DNA of 64,000 bases from Tatumella sp. JGM118 (GCF_018257515.1 NZ_JAERJR010000001.1:186001-250000), one strand, 5' to 3'; shown: positions 34,346-44,423, counted from the first letter of the stretch. Notes: generated by a model not told the origin, from the sequence alone. Program-made: numbers and translations.

Positions 34346-36151
34346 ATGTCTTTCCCACGGCTTGAACAACATTACCGCCGACTGCTGGCGTTTTATCCTG
34401 AGCGTGAAGTGACACTGACACTGGGGGAGCTGGCGGACAAACTCTGCTGCTCAAAGCGCCACATGCGGGGGTTATTACTGCGTATGCAACAGGCCGGCTG
34501 GCTGAACTGGCAACCCAGTGCCGGCCGGGGTCATCAGTCGGAACTGGTCCTGTATTACAGCGAAGCGCAACTGCTGTTAAGAAAAGCGGAACAACTACTG
34601 GATGAGGGCGATATCCGGAGTGCGGTCGGTCTGCTGGGGGACCAGCAGCAGCTGGTGGCCGGGCTGTTGCGGCAGAAACTGGGGTATCAGGTTCGGGAAG
34701 ATTACCAGTCGCTGCGTATCCCCTATTACCGCACCATGCCGAACCTTGCCCCGGGCACACCGTTGCGGCGCTCTGAAATCCATCTGGTGAAGCAAATTTT
34801 CAGCGGTCTGACCCGGGTCAATGAACAGACCGGTCTTGCCGAAGCGGACCTGGCGCATTTCTGGTCGCACCGGGACTTCCGTGACTGGACGTTTCATCTG
34901 CGTCCGGCGGTGCGTTTTCACGATGGCCGGGAACTGACCAGTGAGGACGTCGTGGTATCGCTGCAACGCATCGCTACTCAGCCACTTTTCTCCCACCTGT
35001 CCCGGATTAATACCAGAGGACGCCTGACGGTGGAGATCACCCTCAGCCAGCCGGATCCCCGGTTACCTCTGCTGCTGACGGACAGTGCGGCACTGATATT
35101 ACCGGCCGATTTTGCCAGCCGGCCCGGCTTTGCAGCTTCGCCGGTCGGGACCGGGCCTTATCTGGTGGAAGAAAATAACCGCCTGCATCTGAGAATGCGG
35201 GCCTTTGACCACTACTTCGGTCTGCGCGGACTCCTCGATGAAATAGAGGTCATCGTCTGGCCGCTAACGCTGAAACAGGCCGCCGGCCTTCCTCAGGGAG
35301 GGGCAGAGGCTCAGTACCGCAACAGGGCACAACCGTCAGCGTGGCTTAGCTCCAGCCTGAGTGACATCGAGTATATTTCGGGACAGGCTCTCAGCCTGAC
35401 CGGGCCACCTGGCGAAGATTGCGGTGAGATGTTCCCCGAAAAAGGGGGCTATTTTCTGCTCTGTGACAGCCGTTCTCCCCACTGGCAGCAGAGCACGGCA
35501 CGGCGCTGGATCCGCGAAATTCTCAATCCCTATACGCTTATTCAGCGTTTTGTGCCGGCGATCCGTCCCTTCTGGATCCCTGCCGCCAGTCTGATGCCGG
35601 ACTGGCTGCATAGGATGTCTGAAGGGGAGGCGGTCCGTCCGGATTCCTTACCCGCCGGGGAGCCAGGGCGCGTCCTCCGGCTGGCCTTTCATCGCCAGCA
35701 TCCTGAATTTGAAATGCTGGCCCGTGAGATGCAGCATCTGTTACAGGCGCAGGACATTGTGCTGGAACTGATCGAACAGGACTATGAAGAGTGGGCTGGC
35801 GGGGAGGAGAGTGCCGATCTCTGGCTGGGCACAGTCAACTTCCCGGTCCCTGAAACCTGGAATGCCGGCGCGTGGCTGTTCAGCCTGCCGCTGCTCAGGC
35901 ATTCGGTTTCCGGCGGGGATGCTGAACGCTTTACACAATGGCAGCACGCCTGGCGGGATGAATCTTTGCAGGGCAAGCAACTGACTCAGCAGGTGATCCA
36001 TGACGGCTGGTTACAGCCGCTGTTTCACCACTGGATGCGGCTGAAAAGCCCGGGACAGGCACAGGGGATCCGGCTGAATAATCTTGGCTGGTTTGATTTC
36101 ACCCGGGCCTGGATGGCACCTGCCACAGGCCCGGGAAATGAAGAGCAATGA
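34346..36151 (+). CDS. SgrR-family transcriptional regulator
   Basis: A 601-residue protein with an N-terminal winged helix (about 1-115, including LTLGELADKLCCSKRHMRGLLLRMQQAGWLNWQPSAGRG) and a C-terminal solute-binding-protein-5-like domain (about 160-590), as in SgrR. Shared landmarks are PGTPLRRSEIHLVKQIFSGLTRVNEQTG, WTFHLRPAVRFHDGRELTSEDVV, PVGTGPYLV and the end LGWFDFTRAWMAP. SgrR senses phosphosugar stress and activates the sRNA SgrS; this copy is longer than E. coli SgrR (551 aa). I found no SgrS-like RNA beside it. Being divergent from the SDH-like/PTS unit, it may instead be a local regulator of that unit, so I withhold the symbol. Confidence 0.85.
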   Translation: MSFPRLEQHYRRLLAFYPEREVTLTLGELADKLCCSKRHMRGLLLRMQQAGWLNWQPSAGRGHQSELVLYYSEAQLLLRKAEQLLDEGDIRSAVGLLGDQQQLVAGLLRQKLGYQVREDYQSLRIPYYRTMPNLAPGTPLRRSEIHLVKQIFSGLTRVNEQTGLAEADLAHFWSHRDFRDWTFHLRPAVRFHDGRELTSEDVVVSLQRIATQPLFSHLSRINTRGRLTVEITLSQPDPRLPLLLTDSAALILPADFASRPGFAASPVGTGPYLVEENNRLHLRMRAFDHYFGLRGLLDEIEVIVWPLTLKQAAGLPQGGAEAQYRNRAQPSAWLSSSLSDIEYISGQALSLTGPPGEDCGEMFPEKGGYFLLCDSRSPHWQQSTARRWIREILNPYTLIQRFVPAIRPFWIPAASLMPDWLHRMSEGEAVRPDSLPAGEPGRVLRLAFHRQHPEFEMLAREMQHLLQAQDIVLELIEQDYEEWAGGEESADLWLGTVNFPVPETWNAGAWLFSLPLLRHSVSGGDAERFTQWQHAWRDESLQGKQLTQQVIHDGWLQPLFHHWMRLKSPGQAQGIRLNNLGWFDFTRAWMAPATGPGNEEQ

Positions 36152-36152
36152 C

Positions 36153-36323
36153 TCAGAGAAGGCGGCTGCGCATAACCTCACCGCAGAGCAGTTCCGCCCC
36201 CGGACGCTGTTTCTGGTCATGCTTCAGTGCAGACTGACACTGAGTTTCTGTCGGATAGAGCGCTTTGGTCACAGGGAGCACCCGGGAATGGGAAATCATC
36301 AGTGCAACGAATCCGGCTATCAT
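36153..36323 (-). CDS. 56-aa small membrane protein, unrecognised
   Basis: Starts MIAGFVALMISHSRVLPVTK: a short hydrophobic N-terminal segment, then a polar tail with two cysteines (TETQCQSAL, ELLCGEVM). The pattern of N-terminal hydrophobic stretch plus TE-x-QC is loosely similar to small DUF1482-type (YebW-like) proteins, but I cannot assign it. The ATG at 36323 has a strong GGAGG site eight bases upstream, which is why I chose it over the longer frame. Its stop lies two bases from the end of the convergent SgrR-like gene. Confidence 0.6.
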   Translation of the reverse strand: MIAGFVALMISHSRVLPVTKALYPTETQCQSALKHDQKQRPGAELLCGEVMRSRLL

Positions 36324-36455
36324 AACTATACCTCCGGCGGTTCCGGCCTCAGATACTGTTAAGTGTAGCGGATAACAGGGTTTTTGCCGCACTTTATTTT
36401 CATCAGATCCCGTGCCCTGCCGGGTAAAAAACCTGCGATCAGCGCGGATAAATCG

Positions 36456-37583
36456 TCATTTTCCTTGGTTTTCCCGGATATCTGCCGCCGGGCTCGCGGC
36501 AATCTGCGCATCCTGCCGCAGACCCGTGCCGCGGTTCAGGAAGGCCTCGATACCGGTAAGGATCGCGTCGACGGGAGCATCTCTGACCTGCGGTTCGCTG
36601 ACCACAATCTGCCGCGCAGCAACATAATTCGGTGCCCAGATTTTATAACCGGGAAGTCCGGTATCTTTCAGCCGTCGCCGGTTATAGACCGCCAGCAGGT
36701 TGCGGTTAAGGGCATTGGCGATATGGACTATCGAGGTGTCGATACTGATCACCAGTTCGGCGATCCTGACCGTTTCAATGGCCGTACTAATGGTACTGTC
36801 GGGAATGATACAGACTCCGGGGCCGGCAAATTCCCTGACTTTCTGCGGGATGCCGGTGATCACGATTTTACAGTCCGGCCTAGTCTGGCGCAGATAAGCG
36901 ATAATTGCCTGCACCTGAGTGACAGAGAAATCTTTATCCGGCGCGCCGGAAAGCGGGTTAATGGCAATCACACTCTCCCCCGGGGAATAACTGAGGGCAC
37001 GACAGACTTTTTCCCGCTCCTGCGGCGATCCCCCCAGGAAATAACGGGTGTGTTGCGGATAAATAGAAAACAGGGCCAGAACTTTCCGGTGCCGAGCGGT
37101 AATGTGGGTATCTGCGTCCAGGTGGGCGAGGGAATAATGGTAGATTTTCAGCCCGTCTTTATTAAAGCCGATATTACACCCAGCCCCCAGACGCCAGAGT
37201 AACTTTAACCGCTCATAGTCATGGACATCATCAAAGTCGATCACTGCCCCGAATTTTTCGGCGCGTAATTGATGCAATGACATTCTGTTTTTATACAGGA
37301 AGATCTTTTCCAGATAGTCGCACCCGGAGAGCATCTGCCCGCACACCGGGCCGGTCAGTACCGAGACCTTATATCCCTGGTCTGCCAGATGGCGGGCGGT
37401 GAAGGTGGTCACGACCATATCGCCGGCTTTATCATCGAGACGCAGTAACAGAATATGGCGCAGCCGGGTCAGCTCGGGTGGCTGCCGGAAATATTGAAGA
37501 TTCAGCCAGTGGGCGAGCAGGCGGCCTTTAAGATGGCGGATAATACGGTTCTTTCTGTGATTGATAGTTTTTAAAACGCCCAT
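36456..37583 (-). CDS. glycosyltransferase family 9 (heptosyltransferase-like)
   Basis: A 375-residue GT-B enzyme of family 9. The N-terminal acceptor domain has ILLLRLDDKAGDMVVTT, a variant of the R-x-D-x-x-GD motif of heptosyltransferases. The C-terminal half has INPLSGAPDKDFSVTQ, a nucleotide-site segment ISIDTSIVHIANALNRNLLAVYN (corresponding to SxDTxxxHxAxA), and a late WAPNY. Members add heptose or other sugars to lipopolysaccharide inner core. No waa genes are adjacent, so this is an orphan outside the main LPS cluster. An AGAAGG site precedes the ATG. A long opposite-strand frame over it was rejected. Confidence 0.88.
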   Translation of the reverse strand: MGVLKTINHRKNRIIRHLKGRLLAHWLNLQYFRQPPELTRLRHILLLRLDDKAGDMVVTTFTARHLADQGYKVSVLTGPVCGQMLSGCDYLEKIFLYKNRMSLHQLRAEKFGAVIDFDDVHDYERLKLLWRLGAGCNIGFNKDGLKIYHYSLAHLDADTHITARHRKVLALFSIYPQHTRYFLGGSPQEREKVCRALSYSPGESVIAINPLSGAPDKDFSVTQVQAIIAYLRQTRPDCKIVITGIPQKVREFAGPGVCIIPDSTISTAIETVRIAELVISIDTSIVHIANALNRNLLAVYNRRRLKDTGLPGYKIWAPNYVAARQIVVSEPQVRDAPVDAILTGIEAFLNRGTGLRQDAQIAASPAADIRENQGK

Positions 37584-38392
37584 AGCCAGACCTTCTGTAT
37601 CTCTGAAAGGTAAGGGCCCGGGAGCTCAGGATTTTCAGAAACAGGATAATGAGTAAATTAACGTGATCTGTTAATCCATACCGGTATGTTTTGTCGGGAA
37701 AAGCAGGAAGCGGTTGCCGGTGCCAGTCTAAAGCGGATAAACAGCGTCTCCGGAGCACATTGTGGTCACCGGTGCACCGTTAACCCACTGAAATTATGGC
37801 CTGTAAGCCGCCCCCCGGACAGCAATTTTTTTATCATATTGGTAAATATTATTCTACAAATAAGGAAGGCTGATACACACCCGTCGGGCGTTCATGCCCT
37901 GGCGGCCGGTCTGCCCTGTCTGAGGTGCCTCCTGCGTTTCCCGCAGTGATAAAACGATGCACGGATAACCGGCAGCAGAAACTGACAATGCCCGTCCTCA
38001 GACCGGGATTGCCGGTGAATAACGGTATACCCTTGAACTACCGCGCGGACAGCAATAACAGAAATAAGCGCTAAGCAGGCAGGGATCTAAGTCCTCAGAC
38101 CTGACCAGGAGGAGGGCGTGTTGTCGCAGGGGTGCTGACTCCCGGGGCAGGGGGGAGAACAGCCCGCGGGCCGGCCAGCGGGACATCTTTCAGCTCCCCC
38201 GGGGAGTGAGTGCGCTCACCTTTGTCACCGCCGGTACTGGTGGCAGAGAAAACCGGCGCGGCGCGGGATATGACAGATAACGCGGTGACGGGTAACCTGC
38301 TGAACGGGATGTTCGCCGGCTGTCCCTGCAAAAACGGGCACCCGCAGGCACCCGTTTTTCACCGTCACTTAACGTTTCGCTGTGGCGGTGAC
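37584..38392. other. 800-base gap, no gene seen
   Basis: Between the glycosyltransferase start and the budB stop. AT-rich to about 37880, then GC-rich. Short frames lack ribosome sites. The right end holds the budB terminator. Confidence 0.5.
38330..38359 (-). terminator. terminator of the budAB operon
   Basis: Inverted repeat AAAAACGGG / CCCGTTTTT (38330-38338, 38351-38359), giving an A-rich and a T-rich flank, so it could work in both directions. It lies about 35 bases past the budB stop. Confidence 0.8.
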
Positions 38393-40069
38393 TCAGAACA
38401 TTTCAGCCATATTCAGCTGGCTCATCAGTAATGCATTGGCACTGTAGTCAACCGGAATAGCCACCACGGCCGGGCCCTGTACATCCATGGCGGCCCGCAG
38501 GGTCGATTCCAGCGTCTCTGAGGAGGTCACCGCGAAACCTTTGGCACCAAAAGCTTCGGCATAGGCTTTGAAATCGATCGGTCCGAAATCCACGCCGGAC
38601 GCACGGTTGTACTTTTTCTCTTCCTGAATAGCGACCATGTTGTAGCAATTATCGACCCAGATAATATGCAGGATGTTCACACCCAGACGCACCGCGGTCT
38701 CCAGTTCCATGCTCGATTGCATAAAGCCGCCGTCCCCGGAGACAGAAACCACTTTCCGTTGCGGGTCAACCAGTGCAGCACCGATCGCCCAGGGCAGGGC
38801 TACCCCCATCGTTTGCTGACCATTAGAGATCAGTACCTGACGGGCACGGAAGCTATACAGATAACGGGCGATCCAGATATGGAAGCTCCCCATATCGACA
38901 CACAGGGTCACATCACTGTTAACGATATCCTGCATGGCACGGACCAGACGCAGCGGATGAATGGCAAACTGCTGCAGGCTGCGGCCTTTCTGGGCCAGTA
39001 ACTCACGCTGCTGCTGACGTTCCTGCAGGATAAGCGTGGTGCTCTGGCTGAGTGCATAGCGGTGATTAATCTGTTCTGCCAGCAGATCCACGGTTCCGGC
39101 AATATCCCCGATCAGTTCAATGTCCGGAGAATAGTGGCTGTCGGTTTCGGCCGGTAAGACATCGATATGGACCAGCCGGGCCGTTCCCTGATTCCATTTC
39201 ACCGGCTCGTATTCCACCGGGCTGTAACCGACGGTGATAATCAGGTCTGCATTCCGCAGTAACTGATCACCGGCCTGGTTATTGAACAGGCCCACACGTC
39301 CGGCAAAGCGGGAAAAGTGGTTCTGGTCGATCACCCCGGCCGCCTGATAGGTACTGGTGACCGGAATTTCACTGCGGGTCAGCAGACGGCGAACGGCATC
39401 GGCATTACGAGGCTGACTGGCCATCAGACCCAGCAGCAGGACCGGATTTTTCGCCTGAGCGATCAGGGCAGAGACTTCATTAATCTCTTTCTGCGGTGCT
39501 GTACCCAGCGAGGGCAGCCGTGCGCTCAGTACATGCCCGCTGGCCGGTTCATTCACAATATCCATCGGCAGACTGATAAATGAGGCGCCGGGACGCCCAA
39601 ACTCAGCCGCCCGGAAGCCGTTAGAGAGAACCTCTGCAATCGCAGACGAGGACGTAACCTCAGCGGAGTATTTTGTGACCGGACGGAACATGGAAACGGT
39701 ATCCATGGTCTGGTGAACCTGTTTCAGATGGTCCTGACGGCTGACCGCACCGCCGATAGCCACAAAAGGGTCACCTTCTGACGTCGCGGTTGCCGCACTG
39801 GTGATAAGGTTTGAGCAACCCGGACCGGAGGTAACCAGTGCCACTCCGGCTTTACCGGTCAGACGGCCAATGGCACCGGCCATAAATCCGGCATTGGCTT
39901 CCAGTCGCACCGGAACGGTAATAATCGAAGAATCTTCCAGCGAATCGAAAACACGGTCAATTTTAGCGCCGGGAATACCAAACACATATTTGACCTGCTG
40001 TTCTTCTAACTGGGCAACGACCAGGTCGGCACCACATTTCCACTCGGTTTTTTTATCACTCTTGTTCAC
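38393..40069 (-). CDS. budB: catabolic acetolactate synthase BudB
   Basis: A 558-residue thiamine-diphosphate enzyme that condenses two pyruvates to acetolactate in the 2,3-butanediol/acetoin pathway. The catalytic glutamate is in [19 protein letters not shown] and the TPP/Mg site is [49 protein letters not shown] and IQEEKKYNR match Klebsiella BudB. It lacks the FAD-binding residues of anabolic AHAS and has no small-subunit gene, as expected for the catabolic type. It is second in a budA-budB operon, about 35 bases after budA. No acetoin reductase (budC) follows, so the pathway here would stop at acetoin unless budC lies elsewhere. Confidence 0.95.
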   Translation of the reverse strand: MNKSDKKTEWKCGADLVVAQLEEQQVKYVFGIPGAKIDRVFDSLEDSSIITVPVRLEANAGFMAGAIGRLTGKAGVALVTSGPGCSNLITSAATATSEGDPFVAIGGAVSRQDHLKQVHQTMDTVSMFRPVTKYSAEVTSSSAIAEVLSNGFRAAEFGRPGASFISLPMDIVNEPASGHVLSARLPSLGTAPQKEINEVSALIAQAKNPVLLLGLMASQPRNADAVRRLLTRSEIPVTSTYQAAGVIDQNHFSRFAGRVGLFNNQAGDQLLRNADLIITVGYSPVEYEPVKWNQGTARLVHIDVLPAETDSHYSPDIELIGDIAGTVDLLAEQINHRYALSQSTTLILQERQQQRELLAQKGRSLQQFAIHPLRLVRAMQDIVNSDVTLCVDMGSFHIWIARYLYSFRARQVLISNGQQTMGVALPWAIGAALVDPQRKVVSVSGDGGFMQSSMELETAVRLGVNILHIIWVDNCYNMVAIQEEKKYNRASGVDFGPIDFKAYAEAFGAKGFAVTSSETLESTLRAAMDVQGPAVVAIPVDYSANALLMSQLNMAEMF

Positions 40070-40102
40070 AATAAGGTCCTTACTCGCCTGTTCGATAGCG
40101 GA

Positions 40103-40885
40103 TTAGCCTTCAACAGACTGGATGGCTGCACTCAGATCTTCAGGATTAAGATCGGCGTTACGGAAGTCTTCGTCCTTAGGAAAATCGATCACCAGTTTTT
40201 CAATGGTACCAAAGGTGAGCCGGCCTTCCCTGACCTGATAATCGAGCACATGACCACCACTGCTGCGTTGCTGGTTAATAAAGTGTTCGTGATAACCGGC
40301 GACATTGATCCCCTGCATAAATTCCGGTGTCAGGAAACCAATCAGCACTCCGTCCTGTTGCTCAATATGAAACACCGGCTGTTCTTCAACCGCCTGCATC
40401 ATGGGTTTATAAGGACGGTGCTGTTCCGGTACGGTTCGGGTATCGACTTTGTCGAAATGACCATCGATGCGCAGCGCACAGAAGATATTCTGACTGGCGA
40501 CATTGGCATCGATAATGTCGTGGATCTGCTGACGACTGTGTGGTTCTCTGATGGTGTATTCGTGTGTCGGATTGAAAAAGGTCATCACCGCAAACGGGGT
40601 TTTCTGATCCGGTGAGGCACTCCGCGCACTGCCATCACTGCGCAACTGAAACACATCACTGTTGAACGCGATCATCTCCCCATCCAGATGGTTAAAGGTT
40701 CCGAGTCCGAAATCACCGTGCTCCAGTAACTGACGGATAGTCGTCTCGCCTTCATAGACGCCGCTGAGTAATGCACTCATCAGTGAGGCCTGGTAGACGA
40801 TATTCTCCCCGCGATCTTTTTCTAATTTTAACGCTGCCCTGGTAATATCACTGATGCAGGAACACCCGCAATGTTTCGTTTCCAT
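40103..40885 (-). CDS. budA: alpha-acetolactate decarboxylase BudA
   Basis: A 260-residue zinc enzyme that decarboxylates acetolactate to acetoin. Recognisable blocks are YQASLMSALLSGVYEGETTI, HGDFGLGTFNHLDGEMIAFNSDVFQL, the active-site segment GYHEHFINQQRSSGGHVLDY with the zinc-binding histidines, and FGTIEKLVIDFP. It is first gene of the budA-budB operon and is divergent from the LysR gene budR, which normally activates it in response to acetate and low oxygen or pH. Confidence 0.96.
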   Translation of the reverse strand: METKHCGCSCISDITRAALKLEKDRGENIVYQASLMSALLSGVYEGETTIRQLLEHGDFGLGTFNHLDGEMIAFNSDVFQLRSDGSARSASPDQKTPFAVMTFFNPTHEYTIREPHSRQQIHDIIDANVASQNIFCALRIDGHFDKVDTRTVPEQHRPYKPMMQAVEEQPVFHIEQQDGVLIGFLTPEFMQGINVAGYHEHFINQQRSSGGHVLDYQVREGRLTFGTIEKLVIDFPKDEDFRNADLNPEDLSAAIQSVEG

Positions 40886-40989
40886 GATTTATCCCTGAGG
40901 TTTTATGTTTAACCTTATGGCCTAAAGGTTGACAGGATGGCGGGGATAATTCCAATATGATGCACTACTCACTTTAAGACGTTTTTGAT

Positions 40990-41865
40990 ATGGAACTTCG
41001 GCATTTACGCTATTTTGTTGCGGTCGCGGATGCGGGGAATTTTACCCGTGCGGCAGAAAGTCTGGGGATTTCCCAGCCGCCGTTAAGTCAGCAGATACAG
41101 CGGCTGGAGCATGAAATCGGCAGCCCGCTGCTGCGCCGGCTGACCCGCAGTGTTGAACTGACACCGGCAGGAAAAGTGCTATATGAAGATGCAATTAAAA
41201 TCCTGAAAATGTCTGATTCGGCGTTTGAGAAAGCCTGCAGTGTCGGACGGGGACTGAGCGGGTCGCTGCGGATAGGTTTCGCGTCCTCAACCGCACTCAA
41301 CCCACAGGTCTTTACGCTGTTACACAACTTCCGCGACCATTATCCGATGATTAATCTGCTGCCCGGCGAATTGCATATGTCAGCGCTGATTAATGAATTG
41401 CTGAAAGGTGCCATCGATATCGCGTTTATTCGTCTGCCCTGCGACAGAAGCCGGGAAGTGGATTATCGGGTGATCGATAATGAAGAGATGGTCGTAGCGT
41501 TACCGCTGAATCATCCGCTGGCAGAGCGTCCTGCACTCAGCTCACTGGCAGACTTACGCGATGACACGCTGATTATCTTCCCGCGGGAGATCTCGCCCGG
41601 ACTCTATGACTCGGTGATCTCGGCCTGTCATCATGCGGGGTTTACGCCGCCGACCTTTGCGCAATCGCCGCAGACGACATCGGCTATCAGTATGGTGGCG
41701 ACCGGCTTTGGTTATGCGATAGTGCCGATCTCACACAGCAGAATTGACCAGGCGAATGTCTGTTATCTGCCTATCGAAGGCGCGCCACTGAAAGCTCAGG
41801 TTGCACTGGCCTGGCGGCGTCATAACCTGAGTAAAGCGGGCGAGCATTTTCTGGCTTTGCTGTAA
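40990..41865 (+). CDS. budR: BudR/AlsR LysR-type regulator of the acetoin operon
   Basis: A 291-residue LysR-family activator. N-terminal winged helix-turn-helix MELRHLRYFVAVADAGNFTRAAESLGISQPPLSQQIQRLEHEIG, then a periplasmic-binding-like effector domain (about 90-291). Similar in length and context to BudR and AlsR, which respond to acetate. It is divergent from budA with a 104-base intergenic region that should contain the shared operator. The genomic arrangement matches Klebsiella and Serratia. Confidence 0.9.
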   Translation: MELRHLRYFVAVADAGNFTRAAESLGISQPPLSQQIQRLEHEIGSPLLRRLTRSVELTPAGKVLYEDAIKILKMSDSAFEKACSVGRGLSGSLRIGFASSTALNPQVFTLLHNFRDHYPMINLLPGELHMSALINELLKGAIDIAFIRLPCDRSREVDYRVIDNEEMVVALPLNHPLAERPALSSLADLRDDTLIIFPREISPGLYDSVISACHHAGFTPPTFAQSPQTTSAISMVATGFGYAIVPISHSRIDQANVCYLPIEGAPLKAQVALAWRRHNLSKAGEHFLALL

Positions 41866-42309
41866 GCGACGCGGTGGCGTGGTATGGCCTCCGCCAGGAG
41901 GGTGGCAGGGGGGCGCGGAATGAAAACGGATCCCCGCAATATCATTTATGATCGAAACGGAGTTTTCCGGTCTGCATAGCTCCCCCGTCTGACTTAGTCT
42001 GTCACTGCATATTCTGCTTAACGTGTCCTGCCGGGGAGGCTGTCCGTGGCCCGCTGTACATCAGGGAAGGCCATCGGGCAATAGCGTCGCCGTCTGACTT
42101 TTTCTGTCACTGCATATCCTGCTTAACATGTCCTGCTGGCGGGTGTTCTGTCCCGGGGCTCCCTGTATGCCAGCAAAGAGATTACGCAGAGTCATTTTTC
42201 TCAGGCTTATGATCCGCGAATAAAGGCGTTATCACAGGGATAGCTATCCCCGGGAAAAAGGGCAGCGATGACTTCAGAACTCCCGCAGGATACCTCTAAG
42301 CGTCAGGCG
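41866..42309. other. gap with a 50-bp direct repeat
   Basis: About 440 bases between convergent genes (budR and gss). Contains two copies of a 50-bp repeat, listed separately; no gene seen. Confidence 0.6.
41985..42139 (+). repeat. 50-bp imperfect direct repeat, two copies 105 bp apart
   Basis: Copies at 41985-42034 and 42090-42139 both read CCGTCTGACTT, TCTGTCACTGCATAT, CTGCTTAAC and TGTCCTGC in the same order, with about five mismatches. Confidence 0.88.
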
Positions 42310-44190
42310 TCAGCCGATAAAGTCCTGATCGTCGATGATCCTTAGTGGCTCGATATCGCTCTCTTTCTTAATCACCAGCGTCGGGTCAGAACGCAGGCAG
42401 GCCCCGCCGTAGTGGCCCCCGACGGTGAACGTACAGACCTGAATATATCGTCCGGCCACCCGTGGCAGGCACCAGAGTTGCTGATAGATACTGGTCTGCC
42501 CGGAAAACCGGCCGCCTGTCTCGCCGAGTAACTGTTCACTGTGACTCACCAGTCCGATATTACTGCCGCAACGTCCCCCGATAGGCTTGATGGCATAGCC
42601 GGTCTGTTGCAGTTCCTCATTAATGGTGAAGTCAGTATCCAGCAGATATTTATGGTGCGGGAACAGCGACCAGAGCACCGGAAGGATCGCTTTATTGCCC
42701 GGGATCACGGTCCACAACGGTTCAAACACCATCACCTCAGGTCGCAGTAGTACATCCATCAGCCGGACCTGATGGTCGGCTTCTCCGGTACGGATCGGTA
42801 ACGCGGCCGGCGTTTCGGCTTCACATTCGGCCCGCAATTGTTCCAGCACGGTTTCCCAGGCCCAGGTTTTCCAGACACAGTTCACTTCACGGGCATCCGC
42901 GTCAATCAACTGACCGGTGGCACTCCAGTGTAATTCCCCGAGGCCGTGCAGAATTTTGCTTTCAAAGCCGGCATCGGTTAATGCCTGTTGCATCATCAGC
43001 GCATGATAATTTTCCTCAACATCCTCATCCTGAAGAATATGCACGAACGGCAGGGCATCACTGTGTTTCCAGGCATCCGCCAGCGTATTGATCAGACGAC
43101 GGCAGGGATCTTTACCTTCGTTAACGCCCCCCTGACGTGCCCATTTCCCCAGCACGATGCCGCCTTCTGTGTGACAGGAGGCAGAATCCGCGTTGTATTC
43201 GTAGACTTTCAGGCCCCGTTCATCCAGACAAAAGTCGAGCCGGCCGGTGATCATATGATGGCGGCGCCTCTGCCAGGAGAGCCGCAAGCGTGGCCAGAGA
43301 ATTTCAGGGATATCAAACAGGCGCAGCAGGCTGTCATCCCGCAGTACTTTATCGGTGGCATGAAGGTACATCAGGTGCAGTTCATTGGTGGCGCTGATCA
43401 GTTCCTGTTCTGCACTGCGGGAGATCGTAAAATACTGACAGGGATCGGCATTGATCACCGCACCGTGATTGGCCTGCATATAGGCATGTTCAACCGGGTT
43501 ATTGTTATCCAGCCATTCACCGGAAAATCTGTCCGCGTCCGGCAGGCGTTTAGCGTGGATTGCCAGGTATTCCGCCGCAGTTTCGGGCGCAGGCAGGCTG
43601 TCGACGCTATCGCAGGTCTGAACCATCCAGCCGAGGATCTCCGTGTCATCAAAGGTATCTTCGATAACATAGCGACCGTTATCACAGCGCAACACCAGCT
43701 CACGGGTCCATTGCTGTCCGGCAGGTAACGGGCTATGGACCACATTCTGTTCAACTATCTGTATTTTTCCGGCATAGACACGGGTAATGACCGCGACATG
43801 GCCGGTGGTTTCAAATTCCCCTCCCTGTTGCCAGATCAGTAACGCGCCGGACACCGGTGGCCGGGCACTGCTGTTAGCAAAAGCCTGCAATGGCAGAATA
43901 TCGTCATTAACCACCTGGCGAAGAAAGCGCAGGGCGAAGATTTCGTAAGCCATCCGCACATCGGTAAAGACCACACCGTAGTTCAGATACAGAAAGCGAC
44001 GGGCGAATTCGACACATTGCCACTTATAGCCCATGTATTCGTTACCAAGATAACTCCGCAGTGACGCATCGTCCGGAAACTCTTCGCTGTCCAGCGAATC
44101 GTAATCAGAAGAATAGATGGCGACGCCACCGGGGGCGTAACCTAATACTGTGCCGAAAGGAGCGTGATTTTGCGTAAGTTCCACAGTCAT
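42310..44190 (-). CDS. gss: bifunctional glutathionylspermidine synthetase/amidase
   Basis: A 626-residue two-domain enzyme that makes and hydrolyses glutathionylspermidine. The N-terminal CHAP-type amidase domain (about 1-200) has the catalytic pair C59 (KWQCVEFARRF) and H131 (TTGHVAVIT), the same positions as in E. coli Gsp. The C-terminal ATP-grasp synthetase domain (about 210-620) carries GRLDFCLDERGLKVYEYNADSAS, AIKPIGGRCGSNIGLV and PTLVIKKESDIEPLRI. It is a single-gene unit with an AAGG ribosome site. A long frame on the opposite strand at 42988-43728 was rejected. Confidence 0.96.
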   Translation of the reverse strand: MTVELTQNHAPFGTVLGYAPGGVAIYSSDYDSLDSEEFPDDASLRSYLGNEYMGYKWQCVEFARRFLYLNYGVVFTDVRMAYEIFALRFLRQVVNDDILPLQAFANSSARPPVSGALLIWQQGGEFETTGHVAVITRVYAGKIQIVEQNVVHSPLPAGQQWTRELVLRCDNGRYVIEDTFDDTEILGWMVQTCDSVDSLPAPETAAEYLAIHAKRLPDADRFSGEWLDNNNPVEHAYMQANHGAVINADPCQYFTISRSAEQELISATNELHLMYLHATDKVLRDDSLLRLFDIPEILWPRLRLSWQRRRHHMITGRLDFCLDERGLKVYEYNADSASCHTEGGIVLGKWARQGGVNEGKDPCRRLINTLADAWKHSDALPFVHILQDEDVEENYHALMMQQALTDAGFESKILHGLGELHWSATGQLIDADAREVNCVWKTWAWETVLEQLRAECEAETPAALPIRTGEADHQVRLMDVLLRPEVMVFEPLWTVIPGNKAILPVLWSLFPHHKYLLDTDFTINEELQQTGYAIKPIGGRCGSNIGLVSHSEQLLGETGGRFSGQTSIYQQLWCLPRVAGRYIQVCTFTVGGHYGGACLRSDPTLVIKKESDIEPLRIIDDQDFIG

Positions 44191-44423
44191 TTTTTGCCTT
44201 AATCGAAAAACAGCCAGCCTGAGGCCGGGCGTGTTCAGTATCCCTGATGTCAGGAGCGTCCCGGGCGGGGCGGGTTCAGGGAGTGTTTCCCGGAGCAGGG
44301 TGCCGGATACAGCGGACGGCAGACGGGGCGGGCAAAATAATCATAGCACTAAAATTTATGAAATAAACCGGGGTTTACGTGACGTTGTCACTTTCATCAG
44401 GGTATCCTCTGGCGACAAGACTG

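Noticed and set aside
36384-37202. Plus-strand frame of 272 codons
   Set aside because: It lies on the opposite strand of the glycosyltransferase family 9 gene, whose frame shows clear family motifs; the plus frame shows none.
42988-43728. Plus-strand frame of 246 codons
   Set aside because: Antisense to the glutathionylspermidine synthetase gene and without a recognisable domain or ribosome site.
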